Origin: JBGFRR01 sp041695045
GTDB taxonomy: Bacteria > Bacteroidota > Ignavibacteria > UBA10030
Length of the DNA stretch: 23,648 nt
Assembly (NCBI GenBank): GCA_041695045.1
Contig: JBGFRR010000014.1
Span: 1 to 23,648 of the forward strand
Reading direction: 5' to 3'
The position numbers and the translations under genes are program-made. Of the stretch, positions 10,034 to 17,664 are shown in pieces; the stretch's first letter is position 1, and each line of letters begins with the position of its first letter. The notes under the pieces were generated by a model. The model saw nothing but the letters and a program-made list of their open reading frames with translations, was not told the origin of the DNA and did no database searches.

Positions 10034-12118
10034 TCATGGTCGTCCAATCCATTTTGCTACCACCAAGGTCATGTCGTCGCCATAGGATAAGCCACCGAGA
10101 TGACGGCGGACATCTGCTATCACTGCATCACAAATCTCGCGTGCCGACCGCTCGCGCTGTGCTGTGACCGTGTGCAGCAATCGCTCGTAACCGTATTCTT
10201 CGCCTTGTTCGTTGCGCGATTCGGTAACGCCGTCCGTGTAGAGGAGGCACACGTCACCCTGCTGCAGTTGAAGCTCGTTCTCCTCCATCGTATCGCTGAA
10301 GAGGTCGCCGTTTGTCATGCCGAGCGCAATGCCGTTCGGGCGAATGAACTCCCGCCGGCCCTTCGAAAGATACACCATGGGACAGTGGCCTGCACGCGCT
10401 ATCCGCATCGTTCCGTGCTTCACATCAACGATCATATAGAGAAGACTGATGAAGGCTGTCCGCTCGAGACTGCCAGCAAGCGTCGCGTTGGCTCTCACAA
10501 GGAATTCCTTGGGCGACGCACACATTTTGCTGAGTGATTGAAAGATGCCCTTCACTTCCGCCATGTAGAATGCAGCGGAAACACCTTTGCCGGAAACATC
10601 TCCCACAATGATCCCCAGGCGATGCGCATCGAGAGCGATGCAGTCATAGTAATCCCCGCCGACTTCTAACGATGGCTCCCAACTCGCCGCAAGTTGGAGC
10701 GACGAGAATTGGGGAAGCTCCTGCGGTATGAGTCGCTGCTGCATCTGTTGTGCCACCATGATCTCCTGACGGTACCGCTCCCGGCGCAGCGATTCTTCGA
10801 TGAGCTTGGAGTTTTCAAGAGCGATCGTCACGTTGTCCGCGAAGGCTGTGAGCACATCCACGTCGTCATGGTCGAAGCCGTATTGGATGTCTTTCGTGGC
10901 GTGGAGAATACCGATGAGCTGGCCGTGTGAGAGCAGCGGCACGCTCAGCATCGACGCAATCTTTACGCTGCCGGACTTAATATGTTTCGTCCGCTTGTCG
11001 GAGCCGACGTCGTCGATGAGGAGATACTTCTGCGATTCAAAAAGAATTGTTCGCAGGGACGATTGCCCGTTCCCCATGATGTGGGCGATCTGCTCGGCCG
11101 TGATATTCTTCTGTGCTACGATCTCAACCCGACCCGGAGTTCCGTCATTGTTCCGTTGGATGATCTCGAGCCACGCCCCCGTCGCACCGCAGACTTCGAG
11201 CGTCATGCGCGTTACCGATTGCACAAGGTCTTGAAAATCGAAGACGTGCGCGACAAGACGACTGAGACTGTGGAGCGATGTGAGTTCTAAGTGTTTGCGT
11301 TCATAAATTTCAGCCGTTGGTAAGTGAAACAGCGTGCTGATGAACGCCATCCCGAAATACACAGCACCAAAGATTGCGTTGAGAAAGAAGAACCTCTGCA
11401 GCGGAGGCACAACGTTCGAGAGCGCGCGCTGCGGAAATTGATTCTCAACAAAGGCAGCGAGGAAGATAAACACAAGGAACAGCAACGCGCTGTAGACGAT
11501 TGAGTAGAGTTTCTCGCGGCGCGAGAGAGGAACGATCCACGTTTGTTTGAACGAGTTGACAAGGATCATCACCACCGCTAGTGCGAGGAGGACACTTGAA
11601 ACCACGCCGCCTGCGAGTTGGAGATACGGCAGAGTCAATGCGCTCGAAGCAAAGAGGAACATGTAGTACAACACAAGATTGCGCTTTGTCCCCCGTCGGC
11701 GTTTGTGCAAAACAAGGTCGTTGATCGTCAGTAATGTGTTGATGCCGTACACACCGAGAGGAATTCCGACAACGAGCGAGAGGAAGCCGACCATAGCTGC
11801 TTCGGGCGCCTGGACCGTGTCACCGCCACGTTGAAGACCGCCTGCAATCATCGTCCCCACGCCGACAAGGAGAACGAGTACCATACCGACGATGAGCAAA
11901 CGCCCCATCTCCTTCGGGGCAATACGGGATCGATTGCGTCTGCGATCCTGTGCGAGAAGAAAAAGAAGAATGAACGAGCCGATCACGGCGACATCGCGAA
12001 CGATACGCCATTCACCATCGTCAACGCTCATCGTCTTTTGAATGACATCGTGGACAAATACGCCGAGGAAGACGACGGCGGGGATAAGAATCAGTATGGC
12101 TTGCTTCAGTCGTGACAT
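10034..12118 (-). CDS. Membrane-bound GAF-PP2C (SpoIIE/RsbU-type) phosphatase
   Basis: 694 residues. About eight hydrophobic segments fill residues 5-265 (for example 5-27, 71-95, 106-128, 172-190, 205-225 and 243-265). A GAF domain follows (about 280-440), then a PP2C/SpoIIE domain (about 455-692). Metal-site motifs are intact: VGGDYYD (G487-D492), IVGDVSGKG (D507), RAGHCP, YTDGVTESRN (D629) and YGDDMTLV (D681, D682). It is likely an inner-membrane sensor that dephosphorylates the STAS protein encoded 49 bases downstream. The membrane region is not a recognised ligand-binding module to me. The gene starts one base after the MATE gene stop, so MATE and phosphatase are co-translated. Having this plus the soluble 587-residue phosphatase gives the module two inputs. 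Confidence 0.92.
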   Translation of the reverse strand: MSRLKQAILILIPAVVFLGVFVHDVIQKTMSVDDGEWRIVRDVAVIGSFILLFLLAQDRRRNRSRIAPKEMGRLLIVGMVLVLLVGVGTMIAGGLQRGGDTVQAPEAAMVGFLSLVVGIPLGVYGINTLLTINDLVLHKRRRGTKRNLVLYYMFLFASSALTLPYLQLAGGVVSSVLLALAVVMILVNSFKQTWIVPLSRREKLYSIVYSALLFLVFIFLAAFVENQFPQRALSNVVPPLQRFFFLNAIFGAVYFGMAFISTLFHLPTAEIYERKHLELTSLHSLSRLVAHVFDFQDLVQSVTRMTLEVCGATGAWLEIIQRNNDGTPGRVEIVAQKNITAEQIAHIMGNGQSSLRTILFESQKYLLIDDVGSDKRTKHIKSGSVKIASMLSVPLLSHGQLIGILHATKDIQYGFDHDDVDVLTAFADNVTIALENSKLIEESLRRERYRQEIMVAQQMQQRLIPQELPQFSSLQLAASWEPSLEVGGDYYDCIALDAHRLGIIVGDVSGKGVSAAFYMAEVKGIFQSLSKMCASPKEFLVRANATLAGSLERTAFISLLYMIVDVKHGTMRIARAGHCPMVYLSKGRREFIRPNGIALGMTNGDLFSDTMEENELQLQQGDVCLLYTDGVTESRNEQGEEYGYERLLHTVTAQRERSAREICDAVIADVRRHLGGLSYGDDMTLVVAKWIGRP

Positions 12119-12119
12119 C

Positions 12120-13469
12120 TTACACGTTGATTCGCTTCCATGAACCGGAATGGAATCGCCACCACGCCATCAGGGTGTAGGAGAAAATGTAGACGGGCAG
12201 CGCAAGCCATGCGCCAACCGCCCCCTGCTCGAGCGTCACACCGATGATGTACGACAACGGAAGAAAAATAATCCAGTGCGTAACGATTTCTATCCACATC
12301 ACATACAGCGTTGCGCCTGCTGCCTGCAGTGAATTTGCAATGACGATGCCCGCTCCGTATCCAACCTGAGCGACACCGGCGATTCGCAAGAGCGGCCTCG
12401 CTGCGTCAATGATGGCTTGGTTGGGCGTCAGAACTCTCAGAACGGTGTCGGGAGAAATCACAAAAACAATTCCAAGCAAGAACGTGAAGATCGTTGCGAT
12501 TCTCGCCGTCTCCACGCCGAACCGCTCTGCTTCATTCGGACGCGCGTTGCCCAACTCGTTCCCCACGAGCGTCTGTGCAGCAATCCCAAGTCCGAAGCAT
12601 GGCATGAAAGAAATAAACAATGCCGTGATGACAACCTGCGTCGCTGCCTGTTCAACAGTCCCAATGATTCCCGTGATGGCGACAAACATCAAGAACCCAA
12701 AGAGGATCAAAATGTTCTGGAATGATACCGGCAGCGAAATACGCACTATCGGCATGATGTAGTTCATGCCGACCGCCAACAGGTCATAATACCTATACTT
12801 CGTTCGATAACCGTGCAAAAAAGTTACAAAAACAAAGAACAAATATCCCAAGAACATACCGATGGATGCGGCGAGCCCTGCGCCCGCAACGCCCATTGCA
12901 GGAAAACCCCAATTCCCAAAAATCAGAAGATAATTGAAGAGAATGTTAAAAAAGTACGATATGAGAGCGGAGAACATGAACACTTTGGTGTGTCCGATAC
13001 CATAATAGAAGCCCCGGTAGGCGACGGCGAGAAGAAAAAAAGGAAGGCCGATGGACCGATACTTCATATAGTCGCCCCCCGCTACGGCAACGGCATCGTC
13101 GCTCGACAATAACCCGATAACATCATGCGAAAAGGTGTAGCCGAGAAAGCCGAAGACGAGACCGACGACCAGACTGACGAAAAGCGAATTATTGAGAACG
13201 ATGCCCGCTTCGTTAAATTTCCCCTCCCCCTGACGGCGCGCAACAAGAATATGCGTACCAGTGGCCAAACTGGAAAAGAAACTGGTGAGTGTCCAAGTTG
13301 CAAGAACACCAAGTCCCATTGCTGCGAGCGCGACCTCGGAGTGTTCCAGCCGGCCTACCATCGCCGTGTCGATGAGCGACACGATCATCTGCGACGAGAG
13401 GCCGGCAATGGCGGGAGATGCAATCTTGAGGATACGGTTCGCGTAGCGCTTTTCGGGCAGGATCGGCAT
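12120..13469 (-). CDS. MATE-family multidrug/metabolite exporter
   Basis: 449 residues with about twelve hydrophobic segments in two halves. The N-terminal repeat signature is clear: ILKIASPAIAGLSSQMIVSL and IDTAMVGRLEHSEVALAAMGLG, and an AAQTLVGNELG segment begins the second half, as in MATE transporters. These export cationic or organic compounds using a sodium or proton gradient; the substrate is unknown. I chose ATG at 13469 because the family N-terminus begins there. The open frame runs back to 13610, but those residues are polar, proline-rich, and overlap the upstream TPR gene. A 12-bp hairpin lies in the leader (13484-13511). The one-base spacing to the membrane phosphatase gene suggests that the exporter is expressed with the signalling module. 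Confidence 0.9.
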   Translation of the reverse strand: MPILPEKRYANRILKIASPAIAGLSSQMIVSLIDTAMVGRLEHSEVALAAMGLGVLATWTLTSFFSSLATGTHILVARRQGEGKFNEAGIVLNNSLFVSLVVGLVFGFLGYTFSHDVIGLLSSDDAVAVAGGDYMKYRSIGLPFFLLAVAYRGFYYGIGHTKVFMFSALISYFFNILFNYLLIFGNWGFPAMGVAGAGLAASIGMFLGYLFFVFVTFLHGYRTKYRYYDLLAVGMNYIMPIVRISLPVSFQNILILFGFLMFVAITGIIGTVEQAATQVVITALFISFMPCFGLGIAAQTLVGNELGNARPNEAERFGVETARIATIFTFLLGIVFVISPDTVLRVLTPNQAIIDAARPLLRIAGVAQVGYGAGIVIANSLQAAGATLYVMWIEIVTHWIIFLPLSYIIGVTLEQGAVGAWLALPVYIFSYTLMAWWRFHSGSWKRINV

Positions 13470-13483
13470 AGGCAGGAACGGCG

Positions 13484-13511
13484 GGGAGCGATAGTGAGAA
13501 CTATCACTCCC
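13484..13511 (-). promoter_or_regulatory. 12-bp leader hairpin before the MATE gene
   Basis: In minus-strand RNA, arms GGGAGUGAUAGU and ACUAUCGCUCCC enclose a 4-base loop, with one U:G wobble and otherwise full pairing. It ends 15 bases before the MATE ATG and begins 50 bases after the TPR stop. There is no T run after it, so it is not a standard terminator. It may affect mRNA stability or ribosome access. Confidence 0.55.
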
Positions 13512-13560
13512 TGAAACGAAGTTCTGTATGGAAAGAAACGCGCACGGTGCTGTGCGGAAT

Positions 13561-14256
13561 CTATCCTTGTGAGGAGAATGCGGCGATGAAGCGGTCGGCT
13601 TCTCGCGCAATCGGTGAGTTCGGATGGTCTTTCTTGACGCGCTGAAGCAATTCCACTGCTTTCTGATTCTGGCCGGCAGCGGCGTAGTTCACCGCAGCAA
13701 GATGGAAATAATCTGCAACCTGAATCAGTTCTTTCCCTCGCGACGCAGCACGTTCAAAGTGCCTGGCGGCGCTGAGGTGGTCGCCCTTCATCTCGTAGCA
13801 CGCCGCGGCACCTGCGATGGCCGATGCTTGAAGCATGTTGTCGGGCAGGCTGGCGTCAAGATAGTACTTCAATGCGTTGTCATAGTCTCCGAGAGCAAAG
13901 TATGCGTTGGCAAGAAAGAGCTTCGCTTTTCCACCGGCCCTCGTGCTTCCATAGTCCTGCACGATAGCGAACAGACCGCGGATGTTCTCCTGCGGAACGC
14001 CGTTGATCGCTTCATGATACTTCCCGTCGTCATAGTATCGCATCACGGCGCCGAGTTCAGCCGTAGCCTTTTCGTTGTTTGCGCGGATATTGTTCATGAC
14101 CACAATGATGCCGATGACGAGCACCACCACTGCAGTCAAGACGCCGTTGACAAGCTTCTTGTTCCGATCGTACCAGCCCGTCGCCTTAAAGTACGTGGTC
14201 ACAAGCCTGTCTTCTTTTATCTGTCGTTTTGTCACTTTCTTCACCGGTTTGAGCAT
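13561..14256 (-). CDS. Membrane-anchored TPR protein
   Basis: 231 residues from ATG 14256, which has AAAGGA 5-6 bases upstream; an open frame continuing to 14334 runs into tRNA-like sequence and is not coding. A basic N-terminus (about 1-33) is followed by one transmembrane helix (about 35-56, VLTAVVVLVIGIIVVM). Helical repeats of TPR type come next: AKLFLANAYFALGDYDNALKYY, AIAGAAACYEMKGDHLSAARHF, LAAVNYAAAGQNQKAVELLQ. The architecture (N-in helix, outer TPR domain) resembles YfgM-like ancillary proteins of the secretion or envelope-assembly machinery, but the link is only architectural. It may be transcribed from the tRNA-Arg promoter through the tRNA-like element, since no separate promoter is obvious. 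Confidence 0.85.
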   Translation of the reverse strand: MLKPVKKVTKRQIKEDRLVTTYFKATGWYDRNKKLVNGVLTAVVVLVIGIIVVMNNIRANNEKATAELGAVMRYYDDGKYHEAINGVPQENIRGLFAIVQDYGSTRAGGKAKLFLANAYFALGDYDNALKYYLDASLPDNMLQASAIAGAAACYEMKGDHLSAARHFERAASRGKELIQVADYFHLAAVNYAAAGQNQKAVELLQRVKKDHPNSPIAREADRFIAAFSSQG

Positions 14257-14300
14257 AAGGTCCTTTCCGTTTGTGTGAACGACACGTTGAACATTTGCCG

Positions 14301-14450
14301 TGCGCCTGGCGGGAGTCGAACCCACAACTCCCAATTCGACCTGCGAGTGTTGTGGACGAGCAGCAGTCGAATTGAGAATCCCGTTCCGATGCCAATCGGA
14401 ACGGGACCTTTGGCTCTCCCGCCTCCGGCGGGATAAACTCCGGCCAACGC
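14301..14450 (-). other. Elaborated tRNA-like element (150 bases) after tRNA-Arg
   Basis: Read on minus, the 3' part is an intact T arm (GTGGG, loop TTCGACT, CCCGC) and acceptor strand CAGGCGC, without encoded CCA. The best 5' partner is GCGTTGG at 14450-14444: four Watson-Crick pairs, two wobbles, one mismatch. Between them lie three large hairpins where D, anticodon and variable arms belong: arms TCCCGCC/GGCGGGA around GGA (14417-14433); 12-base arms TCCCGTTCCGAT and ATCGGAACGGGA around 4 bases (14379-14406); and AATTCGAC/GTCGAATT (14333-14340 with 14366-14373) around a long loop. It may be a class II tRNA (Leu or Ser type) disrupted or lengthened by palindromes. No reliable anticodon can be assigned, so I do not call it a functional tRNA. 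Confidence 0.55.
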
Positions 14451-14511
14451 TTCCTGCCCGAACGACCGATTTATTGAGAAATGTCCCGGCTGTTGTTAAG
14501 ATACAACCTTG

Positions 14512-14585
14512 TACGCCCGGCGCGATTCGAACGCGCGACCTACAGCTCCGGAGGCTGTCGCTCTATCCAGCTGAGCTACGGGCGC
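14512..14585 (-). tRNA. tRNA-Arg (anticodon CCG)
   Basis: Full cloverleaf, 74 bases without CCA. Acceptor GCGCCCG pairs with CGGGCGT (first pair G:U), D stem GCTC/GAGC, anticodon stem ACAGC/GCTGT with loop CTCCGGA, variable AGGTC, T stem GCGCG/CGCGC with loop TTCGAAT, discriminator A. The anticodon CCG reads the arginine codon CGG. CCA is not encoded (the next bases are CAA), unlike tRNA-Ala at 504-580, so it would rely on CCA-adding enzyme. Confidence 0.95.
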
Positions 14586-14641
14586 AAACCTACAGCACGA
14601 AGCGAAAAAACTCCCTCTTCTCTGGGTTCGCGAACGTGCCC

Positions 14642-14670
14642 AATGTAACCATCTTTTTGTCGAGATTCAA
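14642..14670 (-). promoter_or_regulatory. Sigma70-type promoter of tRNA-Arg
   Basis: On minus: -35 TTGAAT (14665-14670), 17-bp spacer, -10 TACATT (14642-14647), then TGGGCACG-like GC-rich sequence (GGGCACG directly after the -10). Start expected near 14635, about 50 bases before the tRNA. The discriminator matches that of the tRNA-Ala promoter, pointing to shared stable-RNA control. Confidence 0.8.
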
Positions 14671-14775
14671 TGAATGAGCCGTGAGTTGCATGAAGCGATC
14701 GCACGAAAGTAACTCTCGCGCGAGCGAAGCGACACTTCGCCCTACCTCGTGTACGGCCTCAAATGTTCTTCCCTT

Positions 14776-15336
14776 CTACTCTGGCCAGAGCCATCCAAAA
14801 GTGCCGGCAGTTACAAGAGCATACAACAATCCATCGACAAAACCGGTGACCGTTCTCCGCATCGAGCGCCTCAGCCAGATGTAGTCCTGCCATTGCGCAA
14901 CCGTGTAACATGCAAACGCAGTAACACCCGTAAACCGAAACACCGACCCATACGCCTCCCCCGGCTCCAATGCACGGCCGGCAACGTACGCTGCAAACAC
15001 TCCAACGATCAGCGTATAGGCAAACCACTGAACGAGGTTCTTACCGATCTCCGGCGGACCCGATGGCCACACAGTAAGCGTTACCGCCGGACCCTTCTTC
15101 ATCTTTTCCTGATACTCTGGTGTGTTAAACACCTTCCTGCTTCCTGCATAGGGCACAATGTATTCGCCCGGCGGAATGTTCAATGACCGTACGACATCCA
15201 TGATTTTGTCTTCATCGTTCACACCGCGAAAATCCTTGAAATGATATTCAAGCACTGTGTGTAACACGTAACTCAGCAGGAACACAAACACCGATGAAAG
15301 CAGTATCGGCAGCCACAGCGAGATAATGGGAACCAT
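14776..15336 (-). CDS. Conserved-looking membrane protein of unknown function
   Basis: 186 residues from ATG 15336, which has GGAG 6 bases upstream; a Met five codons earlier lacks one. Four hydrophobic helices (about 5-27, 101-121, 132-150, 165-183) surround one polar loop. The loop has well-defined motifs: VNDEDKIMDVVRS, IPPGEYIVPYAG, and KKGPAVTLTVWPSGPPEIGKNLVQWF; the protein ends in GFVDGLLYALVTAGTFGWLWPE. I recall similar uncharacterised proteins in other phyla sharing the PGxYxxP, GP...TVWP and GWLWP signatures, but know no function. It stands alone between the tRNA-Arg promoter and a 372-base palindrome-rich spacer. Confidence 0.75.
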   Translation of the reverse strand: MVPIISLWLPILLSSVFVFLLSYVLHTVLEYHFKDFRGVNDEDKIMDVVRSLNIPPGEYIVPYAGSRKVFNTPEYQEKMKKGPAVTLTVWPSGPPEIGKNLVQWFAYTLIVGVFAAYVAGRALEPGEAYGSVFRFTGVTAFACYTVAQWQDYIWLRRSMRRTVTGFVDGLLYALVTAGTFGWLWPE

Positions 15337-15708
15337 AGGAGACTCCGGCATGGTGTGTAAATGGGAATGAATTGATGTTACGCAGAACCATCTCTTTACG
15401 GTTATGGAAGCAAAAAGTCGCCCACGCCCTTTTCTCATTCCGTCCAGAATGGTCGGGTCTGGAGACCCGACCTACAACTGCTTGCACACAAAAAAATGTA
15501 GGACGGGACTTTGCGCCGGAGGCGCATCAGCCTTTGGCTGACTGTCCCGTCCAATATCGTAGGTTAGGGGCCTGTCCGGCTCGCCTGCGGGCGCGGAGCA
15601 ACGACAGAGTGCCCGCACGCGGGAAAGACATTTTGCTCCTTTGCGTAACATCAGTGCATCACGACTTCCCCCGATGGGTGAACGTCACATTTCTTTGTGC
15701 GTTCGAGG
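15337..15708. repeat. Gene-free spacer with a chain of palindromes
   Basis: No plausible gene. From left to right it holds a perfect 10-bp hairpin at 15451-15472 (arms GGTCGGGTCT and its complement, loop GG) and a looser CCTACA/TGTAGG pair (15471-15476 with 15497-15502). Next is a compound structure at 15501-15552 with outer arms GGACGGGAC/GTCCCGTCC holding two inner hairpins (GCGCC/GGCGC and CAGCC/GGCTG). Last is an outer pair GGAGCAA/TTGCTCC (15595-15601, 15633-15639) around CCCGC/GCGGG (15612-15623). It lies 3' of the heptosyltransferase gene and 5' of the membrane protein gene, so these hairpins may stop or stabilise transcripts. Confidence 0.75.
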
Positions 15709-16752
15709 TTACTGTCGTCCGATGCGTTTGAGAACCTGATGAACGCGATCGAGCACCTTTTCGTGCGTTATGGCCTTCATGCACTCAAAGGTATCGATAG
15801 GACACTTGTCCCCGCCATGAATGGAGCATGGCCGGCACTCAAGACCACGCGTCTCCACGACGGAGTCGTACGGGCCAATCGGAGCAAAACCAAATGCAGG
15901 GACCGTTGCGCCGAAGATCGCAACAACCGGTGTCCCCACAGCCACCGCAAAATGCGTTGGCGCGCTGTCATTCGATACCAGCACGCGACATCGGCGAATG
16001 AGTTCTGCCGACTGCAGCGGCGTCAATGCTCCGGCACAATTGTAAACCCTCGAGGAACTGCTGAGTTCCTGCACCTCACGACACAGTTGCTCATCCTCTT
16101 TGCCCCCAACCAACACAACGCTAAACCCCTCATGAGCAAGCTTTGCCGAGAGCGCGGCAAAGCGCTCCTTGAGCCATCTCTTTGTATTCCAGATCGTTCC
16201 CGGCGCGATTCCAATAAGCCGCTGACGATCGACCACTCCAGAAAGCACGTCGTTCACTTGTTGTTGATCCGCGTCGGATGGATACAGCCGGGGCAATATC
16301 CTTCCCGGCCTCTCGATGCCGACGCCCTCTAACAGAGCTAGGTTTCGGTCAACCTCATGCAGGTCATCGCGGTATTCAACGGTCTTGTTGAAGAAGAACC
16401 ACCCTGCGCTCTTGTTGAACCCGACGCGTATTGGAACGCCGCCGAAGAACGCGAGCAACGCACTCCGCAGCGACCGATGCGGAACGAGACAGAGGTCGTA
16501 CTTCCGCGACCGAATCATGTTCACAATTCGGAGAAAGCCCTTCACCCCCCGATCACCGCCGCGCTTGTCATACTCAATGACCGTATGCAATGCAGGATGA
16601 TTCGCCAGCAGACCAGCTGCACGGGGGACAACGAGCACGTCAACTTCGGAAACGCCAAAAAAATCTTTCACGGCCTGGGCAAGGGGAAGCGTCAGCACGA
16701 CATCGCCTAAAAACGCCGTCTGAATAATCAAGATACGCTTCGCGCGCATCAT
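15709..16752 (-). CDS. Family 9 glycosyltransferase, LPS heptosyltransferase-like (WaaF type)
   Basis: 347 residues from the ATG at 16752. The N-terminal half begins KRILIIQTAFLGDVVLTLPLA, the glycosyltransferase-9 signature with acceptor-side GDVVLTLP. The C-terminal half has GIAPGTIWNTKRW (donor binding) and VSNDSAPTHFAVAVGTPVVAIFGAT, as in ADP-heptose:LPS heptosyltransferase II. A cysteine-bearing segment LECRPCSIHGGDKCP matches the C-terminal motif of such enzymes. Expected role: adding heptose to the LPS inner core at the inner membrane. The start overlaps the stop of the LpxL-like gene (ATGA), so both are co-translated. It is the last gene of the cluster that begins with the GH13-like lipoprotein. 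Confidence 0.9.
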   Translation of the reverse strand: MMRAKRILIIQTAFLGDVVLTLPLAQAVKDFFGVSEVDVLVVPRAAGLLANHPALHTVIEYDKRGGDRGVKGFLRIVNMIRSRKYDLCLVPHRSLRSALLAFFGGVPIRVGFNKSAGWFFFNKTVEYRDDLHEVDRNLALLEGVGIERPGRILPRLYPSDADQQQVNDVLSGVVDRQRLIGIAPGTIWNTKRWLKERFAALSAKLAHEGFSVVLVGGKEDEQLCREVQELSSSSRVYNCAGALTPLQSAELIRRCRVLVSNDSAPTHFAVAVGTPVVAIFGATVPAFGFAPIGPYDSVVETRGLECRPCSIHGGDKCPIDTFECMKAITHEKVLDRVHQVLKRIGRQ

Positions 16753-17660
16753 GGTATGACGCCTGTGGAAAGGGACGGGACATGCTTCCAGCGACGGTGC
16801 ATCCACATCCACTGCTCGGGATGCTGGCGGATGGCTCGCTCCGTAAGAGCGACGTGCCTTCGGGTGAGCTCAAGAACGTTTTCCGGGCTGGCGTCAGGGA
16901 GGTCTTCCATCGGAACGCGGTCGAAACGCGTTCTGTACGTTCCATCGGGCTGACGCACAGCAAAACCGAGCAGCAGTGGCGCACGCGTCCGGAGTGCAAA
17001 CAGAGCGGGGCCCTGGTATGTCGGGACTTCACGCCCGAAAAATGGAACCGCAATACTCTCTTTTGCTGCCGTTTGGTCCGCTAACATGCCGACGATACCG
17101 CCGGACTTTAGCGCACGCAGGACTTCCCGCACGGCCTTGTTCATCGTGATGACGTAATTCTCACACAGCTCCCGACGACGATTGATTGCCGCGTCGACAT
17201 ACGGGTTGGCTTGCTCTTTCGCTACCACACCAATGGGTTTCCCAAAAACAAAGCGCAGAGAGTGTGCAAGCATCTCCCAATTACCAAAGTGCGCTGTCAA
17301 CAGAAGGACTCCCTTCCCCTCGCCAGCAATCTTTCGAAGTTCATCGGTATTCTCACAATGAACAATCGTTTCGGTCGACCTCTGCGTGGCTTGAGGGAGC
17401 CAGAGGATCTCAAAGAAGGTCACTCCAAAACTTCGATACGCATTCAACGCGAACGACCGGAGCGATGTATCAGGCAAATCGGGAAACGCATGACGCAAGT
17501 TATCGAGCGTGACCTTCCGTCGATACCCTGCACGATAGAATACCTCACCTAACTGTGCTCCGACCGTGCGAACGACGTCGAGGGGGAGAATCTGAACAAT
17601 CAGCGCGACCGTTTGGACGATGACGTATTCAAGAAGATGTCTCGCTCTTCGCATGAACAC
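16749..17660 (-). CDS. Lipid A biosynthesis acyltransferase-like protein (LpxL/HtrB family)
   Basis: 303 residues. The family's catalytic H-x4-D/E box is present as H124-FGNW-E129 in LLLTAHFGNWEMLAHSL. It is followed by GVVAKEQANPYVDAAINRRRE, the LADQTAAKESIAVPFFGREVPTYQGPALFA substrate-side motifs, and the closing HPEQWMWMHRRWK. The N-terminus is hydrophobic, consistent with inner-membrane attachment. Expected role: transfer of a secondary acyl chain to lipid A precursor; the acyl chain is unknown. Two starts compete: GTG at 17660 with GGAG 9 bases upstream (used here) and ATG at 17654. It lies 4 bases after the YjbQ gene stop and overlaps the heptosyltransferase start. Confidence 0.92.
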   Translation of the reverse strand: MFMRRARHLLEYVIVQTVALIVQILPLDVVRTVGAQLGEVFYRAGYRRKVTLDNLRHAFPDLPDTSLRSFALNAYRSFGVTFFEILWLPQATQRSTETIVHCENTDELRKIAGEGKGVLLLTAHFGNWEMLAHSLRFVFGKPIGVVAKEQANPYVDAAINRRRELCENYVITMNKAVREVLRALKSGGIVGMLADQTAAKESIAVPFFGREVPTYQGPALFALRTRAPLLLGFAVRQPDGTYRTRFDRVPMEDLPDASPENVLELTRRHVALTERAIRQHPEQWMWMHRRWKHVPSLSTGVIP

Positions 17661-17664
17661 GCCG

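Noticed and set aside
9394..10167. 257-residue plus-strand open frame
   Set aside because: Antisense to the RsbW-like, STAS and phosphatase genes, with no recognisable domain or ribosome site.
13624..14436. 270-residue plus-strand open frame
   Set aside because: Runs antisense through the TPR gene and the tRNA-like element; its end resembles the peptide strings typical of mistranslated tRNA.
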